DNA of 64,000 nt from Niveispirillum irakense DSM 11586 (GTDB lineage: Bacteria; Pseudomonadota; Alphaproteobacteria; Azospirillales; Azospirillaceae). Both the position numbers and the translations under genes were made by a program. Location: assembly GCF_000429645.1 (NCBI RefSeq), contig NZ_AUCG01000016.1, positions 124,001-188,000 on the forward strand. Direction: 5' to 3'. Shown here in pieces: positions 16,735 through 26,529 of this stretch; positions within the stretch are counted from its first letter, which is position 1, and every line of letters begins with the position of its first letter. Under the pieces are notes generated by a model that did not search any database, was not told the DNA's origin, and saw nothing but the letters and a program-made list of their open reading frames with translations.

Positions 16735-17697
16735 TTACCCGAACAAGGCATCGATATCCGCCTGCGACACCGTTCCCCCAGACGAGGGCGGCGGGGGAGG
16801 AGGAGGCGGCGGAGGCGGTGGGGGCGGGGGTGGAGGAGGCGGAGGAGGTGGTGGGGGAGGCGGAGGCGGAGGCGCGGGCGGTGCCACTTCCTCTTCAGCC
16901 GCCAAGCCCCAATCATCCATGCTGGACATGTCACCGCCAGCAGAAGCAGGCGTGCTCGTGTCCAGGCTGTCGAACAGCGCGTCGATATTGTCCTGGCTGA
17001 CGGCCTCCATCGAGGGCCCATGCAGCAGATGGCGGTCGGGCCGGTCATCATCCGGACGCAGGGCAATCAACCCATCGGCACCGACCTTGTCACCCTTACT
17101 GGTATCCTCCACGCCCCAGATTTCGATCATCGTGTTCACGCGCTGCTCGATATAGCGCAGCGTGTTGACGACCTTGGTGGTGCGCTGACCGGTAATGTCC
17201 TGGAAGGAACAGGCAGTCATGATCTCGATGGTCTGCGCATCGATATCATTGGTGATGTCACTGGGCGGCAGACGGTTGACCAGCGCCTGAATCCGCTCCG
17301 TCGCGTTCAGGATGTCAGAAGTGGCGCGCTCGGTGGCGGTGACGATGGCATCCAGTTCTCCCGTCGCCGCCATGATACGGTTCGATCCGGCATCCATGGG
17401 GCGGAGCTGGGCAATTTCCTGGCGGGTTTGTTCGATATAACTGGAGAGCTGCTTCAGCTCTTCCCGCATGATGTGCAGATGCGGGCTTTGCGTATCGGGG
17501 GCGGCAATACCGGGGCTGGCATGGCCCAGCCGTGCCACCTGCTCGGTCATCGCGGTCAACAGGGCGCGCCAGTCATCCTGGGCAACGATGCGGGTTTGCC
17601 GGTCGCGCATGCGCAGGAACGCACGTCCCCGGGCGGAAGCCAGCAGCGCCTCTTCCAGCGCCGTGTACTCCTTCTCGGAGAGTTCCAACGGATCCAT
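16735..17697 (-). CDS. cheZ: CheZ-type CheY-P phosphatase with doubled CheY-binding peptide and polyproline linker
   Basis: A 320-aa CheZ homologue. The helical-hairpin active site is intact in CSFQDITGQ, with Asp167 and Gln171 equivalent to the catalytic Asp and Gln of enterobacterial CheZ. Downstream, residues 234-245 (SQDNIDALFDSL) and the extreme C-terminus 311-320 (SQADIDALFG) resemble the FliM N-terminal and CheZ C-terminal CheY-P-binding peptides. Between them lies an acidic stretch, APPA and then 29 consecutive prolines (bases 16786-16872). ATG 17697 has GGAGG five bases upstream. It precedes the pentapeptide gene by 6 bp. Phosphatase role follows from family knowledge; the doubled peptide interpretation is inference. 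Confidence 0.85.
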   Translation of the reverse strand: MDPLELSEKEYTALEEALLASARGRAFLRMRDRQTRIVAQDDWRALLTAMTEQVARLGHASPGIAAPDTQSPHLHIMREELKQLSSYIEQTRQEIAQLRPMDAGSNRIMAATGELDAIVTATERATSDILNATERIQALVNRLPPSDITNDIDAQTIEIMTACSFQDITGQRTTKVVNTLRYIEQRVNTMIEIWGVEDTSKGDKVGADGLIALRPDDDRPDRHLLHGPSMEAVSQDNIDALFDSLDTSTPASAGGDMSSMDDWGLAAEEEVAPPAPPPPPPPPPPPPPPPPPPPPPPPPPPPPPSSGGTVSQADIDALFG

Positions 17698-17984
17698 CAC
17701 GCCTCCAAAAACCCGGTCCACACACATCCCCAAAATCGAAGGATGATGCCCAGGATCGAACCACGGGTCCAGTGTGACCCGCTATCCTGCTTTATGACCA
17801 GAAGCATATGCCGCGATGCCGGAATAATTCCAACCGCCAAATGACCCAAAGCACCCGTGACAAGATACGACATGTTTTGATCCGCGCTGCGCGGCATGTA
17901 ATTTGGCTTTTTAGAAAGTTGAAGGACCGGCCAGACAATCACCGCTGGCAACCATTGGCCGGTCAACCCTGAGGGATGAACGCT

Positions 17985-18866
17985 ATGGACATGTTGATCG
18001 GCTTTCCTGAAGGCGAGGCGCTGGCCCGTGCGCTGGCCACCGCCCTGGGCTTGCCGCTGCATATTGTGGGACTGCACCGCTTCCCCGATGGGGAAAGCCT
18101 GGTCCGCCTGCCGGGTGCGCCAGAACGGGCCATCATCCTGCGGTCGCTGGACCAGCCCAATGACAAGCTGGTGGAATTGCAGTTCCTGGCCGGCGCCTTG
18201 CGCGAGCGGGGCACGCGGGAACTGACCCTGGTTGCCCCCTATCTGGCCTATATGCGCCAGGATATTGAATTCCGCCCCGGCGAGGTGGTCAGCCAGCGCA
18301 TCATGGGGCGCTGGCTGGGCGGGCTGTTCGACCGAATCGTGGCGGTGGAGCCGCATCTGCACCGCACCCATGATCTGGGAGAGGTTTTTCCCGGCACCCG
18401 CGCCGCCGCATTGACCGCCGGTCCCCTGCTGGGCAACTGGGCTCGCCGCCAGGGTGCCGATGCCACCTGGCTGGTGCTGGGCCCGGACGAAGAGGCCGAC
18501 CATCTGGTGCAGGCCACGGCAGATGCCGCCGGTATCCCGGGGCTTGTGGGGGCCAAGGTACGGCGGGGCGATCATGATGTCAGCGTCGCCCTGCCCGAGG
18601 GAACCGATCTATCGGGCCGTACCGTGCTGATCGTGGATGATGTGGTCAGTTCCGGCGGTACGCTGATTGATGCGGCCAAGGTCGCGCGGCGCCATGGCGC
18701 ATCACGCCTGCTGGCCGCCACCACCCATGCCGTCTTCCCGATGGAAAAAATGGAAGCATTCCAGGCCGCCGGGATTGAACAGGTGATCTCCGCCGACGGT
18801 ATCCCGCATCCGACCAATGCGGTATCGCTTTGCGACCTGCTGGTGGATTGCCTGAAGCACCTGTAA
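17985..18866 (+). CDS. Ribose-phosphate pyrophosphokinase family protein
   Basis: A 293-aa PRPP synthetase-like protein; these make PRPP from ribose-5-phosphate and ATP. The N-terminal half has HRFPDGESLVRLPG and QPNDKLVELQFLAGALR, followed by PYLAYMRQDIEFRPGEVVSQ. The C-terminal half has the PRPP loop VLIVDDVVSSGGTLIDA. The RPGEVVS segment and short length recall the archaeal-type (class III) enzymes, not the 310-aa bacterial Prs, so it may be a paralogue of a housekeeping prs elsewhere. Start ATG 17985 is preferred because GAGGG at 17971 is 9 bases away, whereas ATG 17976 touches it. Confidence 0.8.
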   Translation: MDMLIGFPEGEALARALATALGLPLHIVGLHRFPDGESLVRLPGAPERAIILRSLDQPNDKLVELQFLAGALRERGTRELTLVAPYLAYMRQDIEFRPGEVVSQRIMGRWLGGLFDRIVAVEPHLHRTHDLGEVFPGTRAAALTAGPLLGNWARRQGADATWLVLGPDEEADHLVQATADAAGIPGLVGAKVRRGDHDVSVALPEGTDLSGRTVLIVDDVVSSGGTLIDAAKVARRHGASRLLAATTHAVFPMEKMEAFQAAGIEQVISADGIPHPTNAVSLCDLLVDCLKHL

Positions 18867-18874
18867 GGGCGCGC

Positions 18875-18912
18875 AAACCGACCCGTCCCGCCGGATGGGG
18901 ACGGGTCGGTTT
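18875..18912. terminator. Convergent terminator between prs-like and folC
   Basis: Perfect 15-bp stem AAACCGACCCGTCCC / GGGACGGGTCGGTTT with an 8-base loop, between the prs-like stop (18866) and the folC stop (18915). The A/T ends of the stem on both strands suit a bidirectional terminator. Confidence 0.75.
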
Positions 18913-18914
18913 GA

Positions 18915-20240
18915 CTATCCGTTGGCGGCCAGGATTGTCCCGGCCAAATAGAGCGATCCGCAGATCAGGACGCGGGCGGGTTCACCGTCGCCGCCCAGCG
19001 CCACCAGATCGGCCAGGGCGGTGGTCACATCGGGGAAATCTGCCGCTTCCATCCCCGCTTGCCGGGCAAGATCAGCCGCTTCCGCTGCCGTCACGCTGGC
19101 CGCCTCACCGGGAATGGCAACGGCGCGCAGCCGGCGGACATGCGGGGCCAGCGGGCGCAGGAAATCCAGCGGACGCTTGCTGCCCAGCATGCCGAAGATG
19201 ATATCCAGCGGCCTGCCATCCGCGCGCCAACCGGCCAGATGCCGGGCCAGCACCTCCCCGGCGCTGTCATTATGGCCGCCATCCAGATGCAAATCCCACC
19301 CCGTCGGCAGCATCTCCACCAGCGGTCCCCGGCGCAGATGCTGCAGGCGGGCCGGCCATTCCACCGATGCCAGCCCCTGGCGCACCGCCGCCTCACCGAT
19401 CGGCAAGGCAAGCTGCGTCACGGCAGCAATGGCGGTGCCAGCATTGGCAATCTGATGGGCACCAGCCAGGGCCGGCAAGGGCAGGTCCAGCGTGCGGGCG
19501 GCGTCACAATAGCGGAAACCATCTGCTGTGGCTTCCACCGACCAGTCACGGCCCGCCAAAGCCAGGGGGGAACCCAACCGGGTGGCCACATCCTGGAAGA
19601 CATCCGTCACGGCCATATCGACCTGCGGTCCGGCCACCACGGGGCAGCCGGGCTTGATGATGCCCGCCTTCTCCGCCGCGATGGCGCCAATGCTGTCGCC
19701 CAGGAACTGGAGATGATCCATGGAAATCCGGGTCAGCACCGATACGGCCGGGGCCTGGATGACATTGGTCGCATCCAGCCGGCCACCCAGCCCGACTTCC
19801 AGCAGCACCAGATCAGCCGGTTCTTCGGCGAAGGCCAGGAAGGCGGCGGCGGTCGTGATCTCGAAGAAGGTGATCGGCGCACCGCCATTCACCTGCTCCA
19901 CCTCCTCCAACAACCCCGCCAGCCGGTCATCGTCGATGAAATGGCCGGCCAGCCGGATGCGCTCATGGAAATGGACCAGATGCGGCGAGGTATAGACATG
20001 CACCCGCAAGCCCGCCGCCTCTGCCATGGCCCGCAGAAAGGCAACCGTGCTGCCCTTGCCATTGGTGCCGGCAACGTGGATCACAGGCGGCAGCCGCCGC
20101 TCTGGATTGCCCAGTTTGGCCAGCAGCCCCTCAATCCTGCCCAGCGACAGGTCGATCACCTTGGGATGCAGCAGGCGCATCCGCTCCAGCACCGCCTCCA
20201 GCCGGGGTGCGGCCGGCACGATGGCGGCAGCCTTGATCAT
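18915..20240 (-). CDS. folC: Bifunctional dihydrofolate synthase / folylpolyglutamate synthase
   Basis: A 441-aa FolC that adds glutamate to dihydropteroate and to reduced folates. The Mur-ligase-type P-loop is [15 protein letters not shown], followed by [14 protein letters not shown] and the [16 protein letters not shown] motif. The second-domain [15 protein letters not shown] block is also present. Its start overlaps the accD stop by 4 bp (20237-20240). accD-folC adjacency is the usual alphaproteobacterial arrangement, and folC is the last gene of the trpA operon here. Confidence 0.95.
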   Translation of the reverse strand: MIKAAAIVPAAPRLEAVLERMRLLHPKVIDLSLGRIEGLLAKLGNPERRLPPVIHVAGTNGKGSTVAFLRAMAEAAGLRVHVYTSPHLVHFHERIRLAGHFIDDDRLAGLLEEVEQVNGGAPITFFEITTAAAFLAFAEEPADLVLLEVGLGGRLDATNVIQAPAVSVLTRISMDHLQFLGDSIGAIAAEKAGIIKPGCPVVAGPQVDMAVTDVFQDVATRLGSPLALAGRDWSVEATADGFRYCDAARTLDLPLPALAGAHQIANAGTAIAAVTQLALPIGEAAVRQGLASVEWPARLQHLRRGPLVEMLPTGWDLHLDGGHNDSAGEVLARHLAGWRADGRPLDIIFGMLGSKRPLDFLRPLAPHVRRLRAVAIPGEAASVTAAEAADLARQAGMEAADFPDVTTALADLVALGGDGEPARVLICGSLYLAGTILAANG

Positions 20241-21181
20241 CGCGGAGCGGCACCACCCTTGATGCTGACCGGCTTGCGCGGGCCGCCACGGTCAGGACCG
20301 TCGCCCCGCGGGATGGCCACGATCTCCGCCCCCGGACCGGGACGGCGCAGCAGATCGACCAGACGGCCCAGCGTGTCGCGCAAATCCTGGCGATGGACAA
20401 CCATATCCACCATGCCGTGATCCAGCAGATATTCGGCGCGCTGGAAACCTTCCGGCAGGGTCTCACGGATCGTGCTCTCGATCACGCGGGCACCGGCAAA
20501 GCCGATCTGCGCGCCCGGCTCGGCAATATGGATATCGCCCAGCATGGCGAAGCTGGCCGTCACGCCGCCGGTGGTGGGATCGGTCAGCACCACGATATAG
20601 GGCAGGCCCGCTTCCTTCACCATTTCCACGGCAATGATGGTGCGCGGCATCTGCATCAGCGACAGGATCGCTTCCTGCATGCGCGCGCCACCCGAAGCCG
20701 GGATGGCGATCAGCGGCACCTGCTGCAGCACGGCCAGCTTGGCGGCTGCCAACAGCCCCTCGCCCACTGCCATGCCCATGGAACCGCCCATGAAATTGAA
20801 GTCGAAGACAGCGGCAACCGCCCCCTGGCCATTGATCTTGCCATGGGCAACGACGATGGCGTCCTGCCGGCTGGTCTTGGACTGGGCTTCCTTCAGCCGG
20901 TCCGTATAGCGCTTCTGATCGCGGAACTTCAGCGGATCGACGATGACCTTCGGCAACTCGATCGTCTGATAGCCCGGATCGAACAGCATCTTCAGCCGGC
21001 GCGCCGGATCCAGGCGCATATGGTGGCCGCAATGCTGGCAGACATGCAGGTTCTCCTCCAGATCGCGATGGAAGATCATCGCGCCGCAGGAGGGGCATTT
21101 GTGCCAAAGATTATCAGGAACCTCCTTCTTGGAGACGAGGGCCTGGATCTTGGGTTTAACGAAGTTGGTCAGCCAGTTCAT
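20237..21181 (-). CDS. accD: Acetyl-CoA carboxylase carboxyltransferase subunit beta
   Basis: A 314-aa AccD, the beta half of the carboxyltransferase that makes malonyl-CoA for fatty acid synthesis together with AccA. The N-terminal zinc ribbon has CPSCGAMIF and CQHCGHHMR. The crotonase-like core contains [26 protein letters not shown] and [16 protein letters not shown]. Start ATG 21181 overlaps the stop of the HEPN-like gene by 4 bp, so translation of this essential gene is coupled to an unknown upstream gene. Confidence 0.96.
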   Translation of the reverse strand: MNWLTNFVKPKIQALVSKKEVPDNLWHKCPSCGAMIFHRDLEENLHVCQHCGHHMRLDPARRLKMLFDPGYQTIELPKVIVDPLKFRDQKRYTDRLKEAQSKTSRQDAIVVAHGKINGQGAVAAVFDFNFMGGSMGMAVGEGLLAAAKLAVLQQVPLIAIPASGGARMQEAILSLMQMPRTIIAVEMVKEAGLPYIVVLTDPTTGGVTASFAMLGDIHIAEPGAQIGFAGARVIESTIRETLPEGFQRAEYLLDHGMVDMVVHRQDLRDTLGRLVDLLRRPGPGAEIVAIPRGDGPDRGGPRKPVSIKGGAAPR

Positions 21182-21648
21182 GGGATACCTTCAAGGCGGG
21201 CGAGCATCCCGCTGAGTTTGGCGGCGATCATGGCCACATTCGGCCGCGTGTCAAGAAGCTCGCCATGGGCAATACGGTTGCGTTCCCCGTAATGCTCCTC
21301 GACCATCCTATAGTCCGGACCGCCCTTCGGCGTCAGCAGAGCAACCTGACGAAGAAAGTTCATCCGTTCAACGTCAAGCGCCATCCACACACGCCGCACC
21401 GGCCAATCGCCTGCCGATGCTTGGGCTTTACAAAGGTCAACCGCCCTGCTCTTCACATATTGCTCGAACCGGGCGAACAACATCATGAAATAAGCACAAT
21501 CATTGATCAGGCGGGCACCGTCATCCGACAACCCGACATCAATGATGGCTCCATCGTGCGGAAGTGTGCTTTCCGCACGAAGAGACTGCTCTCGAAAGAC
21601 GCGATCACATGTCTCATGGGCCTGGAGGATATCGTCGAACGAAATCAC
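21178..21648 (-). CDS. HEPN-like protein between trpA and accD
   Basis: A 156-aa, mostly helical protein with no confident family name. Residues 123-129 read RNRIAHG, matching the R-N-x3-H signature of HEPN RNase domains, in the expected place after a long helix (MVEEHYGE). The GEL continuation resembles RiboL-PSP/MAE-type HEPN proteins. Start is GTG at 21648 within a GTGA overlap with the upstream 150-aa gene; the stop overlaps accD by 4 bp. Base composition looks less GC-rich than accD. HEPN domains are often toxins or effector RNases paired with an antitoxin; the upstream gene is the candidate partner. Function is inference. Confidence 0.6.
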   Translation of the reverse strand: MISFDDILQAHETCDRVFREQSLRAESTLPHDGAIIDVGLSDDGARLINDCAYFMMLFARFEQYVKSRAVDLCKAQASAGDWPVRRVWMALDVERMNFLRQVALLTPKGGPDYRMVEEHYGERNRIAHGELLDTRPNVAMIAAKLSGMLARLEGIP

Positions 21649-22097
21649 TCCATCGCCTCAAGCAGTTGCAAAAACACCTCCCGGGTAAAGGGCTCCAGGT
21701 GAATGGAACCATCCCGGATCAGCACCCAATCCGGCGCATCAGCCGTCCCGCCATCCGCCACGCAGTGCAGGCGATCCCCATCGCTCAAAACAAGTTGGCC
21801 CCGTGTGCCCGTAACCCACCGATATTCAGGGAAAAGCACCAGCCCGCGACCATCTCTTTCAATAGAAAGAATCGGGACGTCGTATGGCTCGGTTATCCCG
21901 ACCATCTGCATCCGGCGCTCGAAGACCGTCTTGGAACCGTGCAACACCTGGAAACCGCCATCCTGGGAGATCCAGGCTTCAACCGTTTTCAGGAGATGGG
22001 CGACACGCGCCTGCCACTCGGCAATGTCGGCCTCCACTGCCGCGCGCGTCGGCACGGGCGGCAGGGCATCCTCCTCATGATCCAAAGCGTAGGCCAT
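21645..22097 (-). CDS. Hypothetical protein paired with HEPN-like gene
   Basis: A 150-aa acidic protein that I do not recognise. The N-terminal third is helical (AAVEADIAEWQARVAHLLKT). The rest looks like a beta-rich domain (GLVLFPEYRWVT, GDRLHCVADGG, DWVLIRDGSIHLE) closing with a helix. There is no signal peptide or membrane segment. Shine-Dalgarno AGGAGGAC lies upstream of ATG 22097, 23 bp after the trpA stop. It overlaps the HEPN-like start by 4 bp, so the two are made together and may form a complex. Confidence 0.6.
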   Translation of the reverse strand: MAYALDHEEDALPPVPTRAAVEADIAEWQARVAHLLKTVEAWISQDGGFQVLHGSKTVFERRMQMVGITEPYDVPILSIERDGRGLVLFPEYRWVTGTRGQLVLSDGDRLHCVADGGTADAPDWVLIRDGSIHLEPFTREVFLQLLEAME

Positions 22098-22120
22098 GCT
22101 TGTCCTCCTGACGGACAGCT

Positions 22121-22975
22121 TTACCCACGGGCGGTACGCACCCCCTGGGCCAGCGTTGCCACGAAGCCTAACACATCATCGACCAGACCGGCAGACGGCA
22201 CACCATCCGCATCCAGACCGGCTTCGATCTTGCGGACAATGGCGCTGCCCACCACGGCGGCATCAGCCACGCGGGCCACGGCAGCGGCGGCTTCCGGGGT
22301 GGAGATGCCGAAGCCAACGGCCAGCGGCAGGTCGGTGTGGCGGCGCAGGCGGGCGACCGCCTCTTCAATCGCCGCATTGCTGGCGCTGGCGGCACCGGTA
22401 ATGCCGGTGACAGAGACGTAATAGACAAAGCCCGACGTATTGGCCAGGACGGCCGGCATGCGGGCATCATCCGTGGTGGGCGTGGTCAGGCGGATGAAGT
22501 TCACACCCGCAGACAGGGCCGGCACGCACAGTTCCCGGTCCTCTTCCGGCGGCAGATCCACCACGATCAACCCGTCCACGCCAGCGGTGCGGGCATCGGC
22601 CAGGAACCGTTCCACCCCGTAGGAATAGATCGGGTTGTAATAGCCCATCAGCACGATGGGGGTGTCATCATCGCCTTTGCGGAATTCACGCACCAGTTCC
22701 AGCGTGCGGGTCATGCGCGCACCCTTGTTCAGCGCACGCAGGCCCGCAGCCTGGATGGCCGGGCCATCCGCCATCGGATCGGTGAAGGGCATGCCCAGTT
22801 CGATGACATCGGCACCGGCGCCCGGCAATCCCTTCAGGATGGCAAGCGACGTGTCGTGATCGGGGTCGCCTGCGGTCACGAAGGTGACCAGGCCGGCACG
22901 GCCCTGCCCCTTCAACGCTGCGAAACGACGGGCGATACGGCCGGAATCGGGGATGGGGGCGGTGATGCTGGTCAT
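22121..22975 (-). CDS. trpA: Tryptophan synthase alpha subunit
   Basis: A 284-aa TrpA, which cleaves indole-3-glycerol phosphate to indole for TrpB. Catalytic Glu and Asp lie in [16 protein letters not shown] (the usual ELG.PFSDP.ADGP) and VVDLPPEE. Also present are YYNPIYSYG and the phosphate-binding GFGISTPE near the C-terminus. ATG 22975 gives the normal length; the frame extends to 23197 without similarity. Unusually there is no trpB or trpF upstream: a divergent sensor kinase lies there instead, so TrpB must be encoded elsewhere. Confidence 0.95.
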   Translation of the reverse strand: MTSITAPIPDSGRIARRFAALKGQGRAGLVTFVTAGDPDHDTSLAILKGLPGAGADVIELGMPFTDPMADGPAIQAAGLRALNKGARMTRTLELVREFRKGDDDTPIVLMGYYNPIYSYGVERFLADARTAGVDGLIVVDLPPEEDRELCVPALSAGVNFIRLTTPTTDDARMPAVLANTSGFVYYVSVTGITGAASASNAAIEEAVARLRRHTDLPLAVGFGISTPEAAAAVARVADAAVVGSAIVRKIEAGLDADGVPSAGLVDDVLGFVATLAQGVRTARG

Positions 22976-23191
22976 GGGGCGTTTCTGATCGACAGAAGAC
23001 AGGAAGGGCGGCGCACCATACCGGCTGCCCCCCGGTGAAACAACGCCCCAATGCGCCACCCCGCCCGGCGCAGGCGGCAGAGGCGGGTGAAAACATTGCA
23101 CCCACCCCCCAGCCTGTCTAATCTTGACGCCCGACGCAGCAGCCCCAACAGCGCGAACATTTTGCCAGAACACCGCCATCATGGTCCCCGG

Positions 23192-25201
23192 ATGCAACGG
23201 CGCATTCTGGATGCGGCCCCGTCACGCACCGTCGTCTGGCTGGCCCTGGGCGTGCTTTTGATCGCCTTCGGCCTGTTTGCAATGGATCTGGCCCTGGGCC
23301 GGCAGCGCATCTTTGATCAGGCGGAAGCCGATGCCAGAACACAGGCAAAGCAACTGGCCGACCATGCGACCAAGATCATCGGCATCCATTCCCTGATCCT
23401 GAAGAATGCGGAATGGGTTTATAAAACCCAGGGCTGGGATGGGATGGCCGGGACACCGATGGTCCATGACTGGCTGCGTCAGTTGGCCGGTGAAACCCCG
23501 GAGGTTCAGTCCTACTGGCTGGTGGATGACAAGGGTGATGTCAGGGTCAACACTTTCCATTGGCCCGCCCAGCCGCTGAATGTGGCCGACCGCCCCTATT
23601 TCACCGCCCAGACAGAGCGGGACCGGGGCCCCTTCATCGGCGGGCGCATGTCCGGTCGCCTCAACCCGGAGATATTCTTCGCCATCAGCCGCCGGATCGA
23701 GGGGACGGATGGCCGCTTCCAGGGGGTGGCCCAGGTCTCCCTCCGCCCTGCCTATTTCGAGGCGTTTTACGCCTCGGTTGCCGCACAGCCAGGGGTGGAG
23801 GTGATGCTGGTGCGCGATGACGGGAATGTGCTGGTCCGCCATCCCGCCCTGTTGCCGGCACCGCTGGACCTGCCCAGCGCCAAGGACCTTCTGGCACAGG
23901 CCACCCTGGCACAAGGTGATCGCTACCTGCTCCCCGGCCTGTCCCCTTTTGACGGGAAACGGCGGCTTTATACCGTCAGCGCGGTGGAACGGCTGCCCCT
24001 GCGGATCGTCTATGGGATCGACCGCGCCCGGCTGGACCGGGCCTGGCTGGAATCCTCCCTCGCCCATATCAGCTTCGCGCTGGTGGCTTTCATGCTGCTT
24101 TTGCCACTGGCCGCCATCGCGCTGCGCCAGACCCGGCAGATCGAACAGGCGCAGGCCGATCTGCGCAGCGCCAACAGCGATCTGGAACAGCGGGTAGCGG
24201 AACGGACCGCCCATCTCGACACCGCCCTGCATGACCTGCGGCGCAGCGAGGAGAGGCTGACCCGGCTGGTGGCCACCGTACCGGTCGGCATCATCGAACT
24301 GGATTCGACCGGCCTGATCATTGACACCAATGCCGCCGCTGAACAGATCCTGGGTCAGCCACAAAGCGCCCTGGTCGGTGTGCATTATGCCGATCCCTGC
24401 TGGCAGATCAGCCGATTGAGCGGGGAACCGCTTCCAGCAGCGGAAATCCCCGCCGGCCGCGCCCTGGCCGGGGAAACCATAACGGGGTACGAACTGTCGA
24501 TGCGGGATATCCGCACCGGCGCCCGCCAGATCGTCGCCATCAATGCCGCCCCGATCCGGGCCGGGGATGGCAAGATCATCGGCTGCACCGCCACCATCAT
24601 TGATGCCACCGCGCGATATGAGGCCGAGGACCGTCAACGCCTGCTGATGCGGGAAGTCGATCACCGCGCCAAAAATGCGCTGGCCGTCGCCCAGGCCGTG
24701 GTTCGGCTGAGCAAGGGCGACACGATCCGCGATTTCACCCGCGCCGTGGAAGGGCGCATCTCCTCCCTCGCCCGGTCCCACAGCCTGCTGGCGCAGGCCG
24801 CCTGGGCCGGGGCCGACCTGCGGCGGCTGATCGAGGATGAAATCACCGGTTTCACGCAGGAAGAAGACCAGCTTCTTCTGCAGGGGCCCGATGTTCAGCT
24901 TGGCGCTGATCAGGTCCAGTCGCTGGGTCTGGCCTTCCATGAACTGGCGACCAATGCCGCCAAATATGGCGCCCTGTCGCAGCCGGAAGGGCACATCCAG
25001 GTCCGCTGGCAGGTCCAGCGCGCCGTGCTGCATCTGGAATGGATGGAACAGGGCGGGCCGCCGGTCACCGCCCCACCTGCGCATAAAGGCTTCGGCTCCA
25101 CCCTGCTGGGGCAGGTGCTGCGCCATCAGTTGGGGGGCGACATGGCGATGGAATGGACGTCAGCCGGCCTGATCTGCCGCCTGACCCTGCCCCTGGAATG
25201 A
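23192..25201 (+). CDS. HWE-family sensor histidine kinase
   Basis: A 669-aa membrane sensor. An N-terminal TM helix ([18 protein letters not shown]) is followed by a periplasmic double-Cache-like sensor (about 45-280, with [13 protein letters not shown] and [15 protein letters not shown]). A second TM comes near 290-310, then a coiled coil, a PAS domain (about 360-470) and the kinase. The phospho-acceptor His is in [16 protein letters not shown], and the N-box in [15 protein letters not shown]. The [11 protein letters not shown] segment carries the W-x-E that names the HWE group. The start is uncertain: ATG 23192 has no strong Shine-Dalgarno, and the frame is open upstream to 23051. No response regulator adjoins it; targets unknown. 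Confidence 0.88.
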   Translation: MQRRILDAAPSRTVVWLALGVLLIAFGLFAMDLALGRQRIFDQAEADARTQAKQLADHATKIIGIHSLILKNAEWVYKTQGWDGMAGTPMVHDWLRQLAGETPEVQSYWLVDDKGDVRVNTFHWPAQPLNVADRPYFTAQTERDRGPFIGGRMSGRLNPEIFFAISRRIEGTDGRFQGVAQVSLRPAYFEAFYASVAAQPGVEVMLVRDDGNVLVRHPALLPAPLDLPSAKDLLAQATLAQGDRYLLPGLSPFDGKRRLYTVSAVERLPLRIVYGIDRARLDRAWLESSLAHISFALVAFMLLLPLAAIALRQTRQIEQAQADLRSANSDLEQRVAERTAHLDTALHDLRRSEERLTRLVATVPVGIIELDSTGLIIDTNAAAEQILGQPQSALVGVHYADPCWQISRLSGEPLPAAEIPAGRALAGETITGYELSMRDIRTGARQIVAINAAPIRAGDGKIIGCTATIIDATARYEAEDRQRLLMREVDHRAKNALAVAQAVVRLSKGDTIRDFTRAVEGRISSLARSHSLLAQAAWAGADLRRLIEDEITGFTQEEDQLLLQGPDVQLGADQVQSLGLAFHELATNAAKYGALSQPEGHIQVRWQVQRAVLHLEWMEQGGPPVTAPPAHKGFGSTLLGQVLRHQLGGDMAMEWTSAGLICRLTLPLE

Positions 25202-25218
25202 CCCGGCAACCCTGAACG

Positions 25219-25246
25219 AAAACGGGCGGCCCTTGCGAGCCGCCCG
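25219..25246 (-). terminator. Terminator of the amino-acid dehydrogenase gene
   Basis: Stem CGGGCGGC / GCCGCCCG with an 8-base loop. On the minus strand it is followed by TTTTCGTT, a Rho-independent arrangement for the dehydrogenase ending at 25274. It also lies directly after the kinase stop on the plus strand. Confidence 0.7.
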
Positions 25247-25273
25247 CTGATCGTGCCCTTACCGATCCGGGGA

Positions 25274-26341
25274 TCAGGCAGCCGCAACCTTGGCTTCAGT
25301 CTTCGCCGCGGACAGGATCTCGCGCGCCATCTGGTCGGCGATCTCGCTGGTCGGGCGGGCTTCACGGTCGGCGCGGCGGAAAATCTCCGCCAGCGTCACC
25401 GGGATACGCTCCACCTGCCGCAGCACCGAGTCGCGATCATAGGTATTGGTGATCTCGGCCGACACATTGATGATGCCGCCGCCATTGATGACATAATCCG
25501 GCGCATAGAGAATGCCGGCTGCCCGCACATCCTCCCCGATGGAAGCGGTGGCAAGCTGGTTGTTGGCACCGCCGGCCACGATCTTGGCCTTCACTTCCGG
25601 CAGGCTGACATTGTTCAGCACCGCGCCCAGGGCGCAGGGAGTATAAACATCCACATCCGCAGCATGGATGCGGTCAGCGGCCACAGCGGTGGCCCCATAC
25701 TGGTCCACGGCGCGCTGCACGGCATCGGCATGGATATCGGCAACGGTCAGCACCGCCCCGTCATCGGCCAGCCGGCGCAGCAGGTTGGAGCCGACATTGC
25801 CCAGGCCCTGCACAGCGATGCGCACACCCTTCAGGCTGTCGGTGCCCAGCTTGTGCTGAACAGCGGCCTTGATGCCCAGATAGACGCCATAGGCCGTAAA
25901 GGGCGACGGATCGCCACTGGCAGCATGACCATTGGCCAGCCCTGCGACATGGCGGGTGGTCTTGCCCATCGTCATGACATCGGCGACGGAGATGCCGACA
26001 TCTTCCGCCGCGATATAGCGGCCGCCCAGGCTCTCGATCACCCGACCGAAAGCATGGAACAGGGCGTCGGACTTGTCCTTGCGGCTATCCCCGATAATCA
26101 CCGACTTGCCGCCCCCCAGCGGTAGACCGGCCATCGCGTTCTTGTAGCTCATCCCGCGCGACAGGCGCAGCACATCGGTCAGCGCTTCAGCATCGTTGGC
26201 ATAAGGCCACATGCGGCAGCCGCCGCAGGCAGCGCCCAGCGCCGTGGAATGTACGGCGATGATCGCCGACAGGCCCGATGCGGCATCGCGACCGAACAGC
26301 ACAAGTTCGTGATTATCGAAATCGGGAAGATCGAACAGCAT
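25274..26341 (-). CDS. Leucine-type amino acid dehydrogenase (Glu/Leu/Phe/Val family)
   Basis: A 355-aa NAD-dependent dehydrogenase that oxidatively deaminates a branched-chain or aromatic amino acid. The catalytic Lys is in AGLPLGGGKSVIIGD and a second conserved Lys in RGMSYKNAMA. The nucleotide-binding motif is VAVQGLGNVGSNLLRRL-like (GLGNVG). GGANNQLA and YAPDYVINGGGIINVS are typical of leucine/valine dehydrogenases. ATG 26341 is chosen over an upstream ATG at 26371. The 190-bp spacer to the peptidoglycan-binding gene includes a GCCACCG / CGGTGGC hairpin near 26368. Exact substrate unknown. Confidence 0.9.
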   Translation of the reverse strand: MLFDLPDFDNHELVLFGRDAASGLSAIIAVHSTALGAACGGCRMWPYANDAEALTDVLRLSRGMSYKNAMAGLPLGGGKSVIIGDSRKDKSDALFHAFGRVIESLGGRYIAAEDVGISVADVMTMGKTTRHVAGLANGHAASGDPSPFTAYGVYLGIKAAVQHKLGTDSLKGVRIAVQGLGNVGSNLLRRLADDGAVLTVADIHADAVQRAVDQYGATAVAADRIHAADVDVYTPCALGAVLNNVSLPEVKAKIVAGGANNQLATASIGEDVRAAGILYAPDYVINGGGIINVSAEITNTYDRDSVLRQVERIPVTLAEIFRRADREARPTSEIADQMAREILSAAKTEAKVAAA

Positions 26342-26529
26342 GGCAAGAACTCCAGCCCTGACCCATGCCACCGTTACCGTTGCGGTGGCTTTGTAAGGGC
26401 AAGTCTAGGCCGGCCATACCGTCGGGGTCGATTTCGTTGTTTGGCAAACTGTTGCACTTTTCCGGCGCCCCGATGGGCGGACACGAAATCTCCTGTCCGC
26501 TTCGTCTGGAAACTACCGGTTGCCTGCCC

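Noticed and set aside
16735-17000. Proline-codon tract considered as a CRISPR or tandem DNA repeat
   Set aside because: It is an uninterrupted homopolymeric-amino-acid run with mixed codons, lacks spacers, and is inside the cheZ-like frame.
23222-25126. 634-codon minus-strand frame over the HWE kinase
   Set aside because: Gly/Gln/His-rich shadow; the plus strand shows complete kinase motifs.
26361-26395. GCCACCG/CGGTGGC hairpin upstream of the amino-acid dehydrogenase as a riboswitch or attenuator
   Set aside because: Only a 7-bp stem with no terminator-like T-run on the transcribed strand; insufficient to claim regulation.
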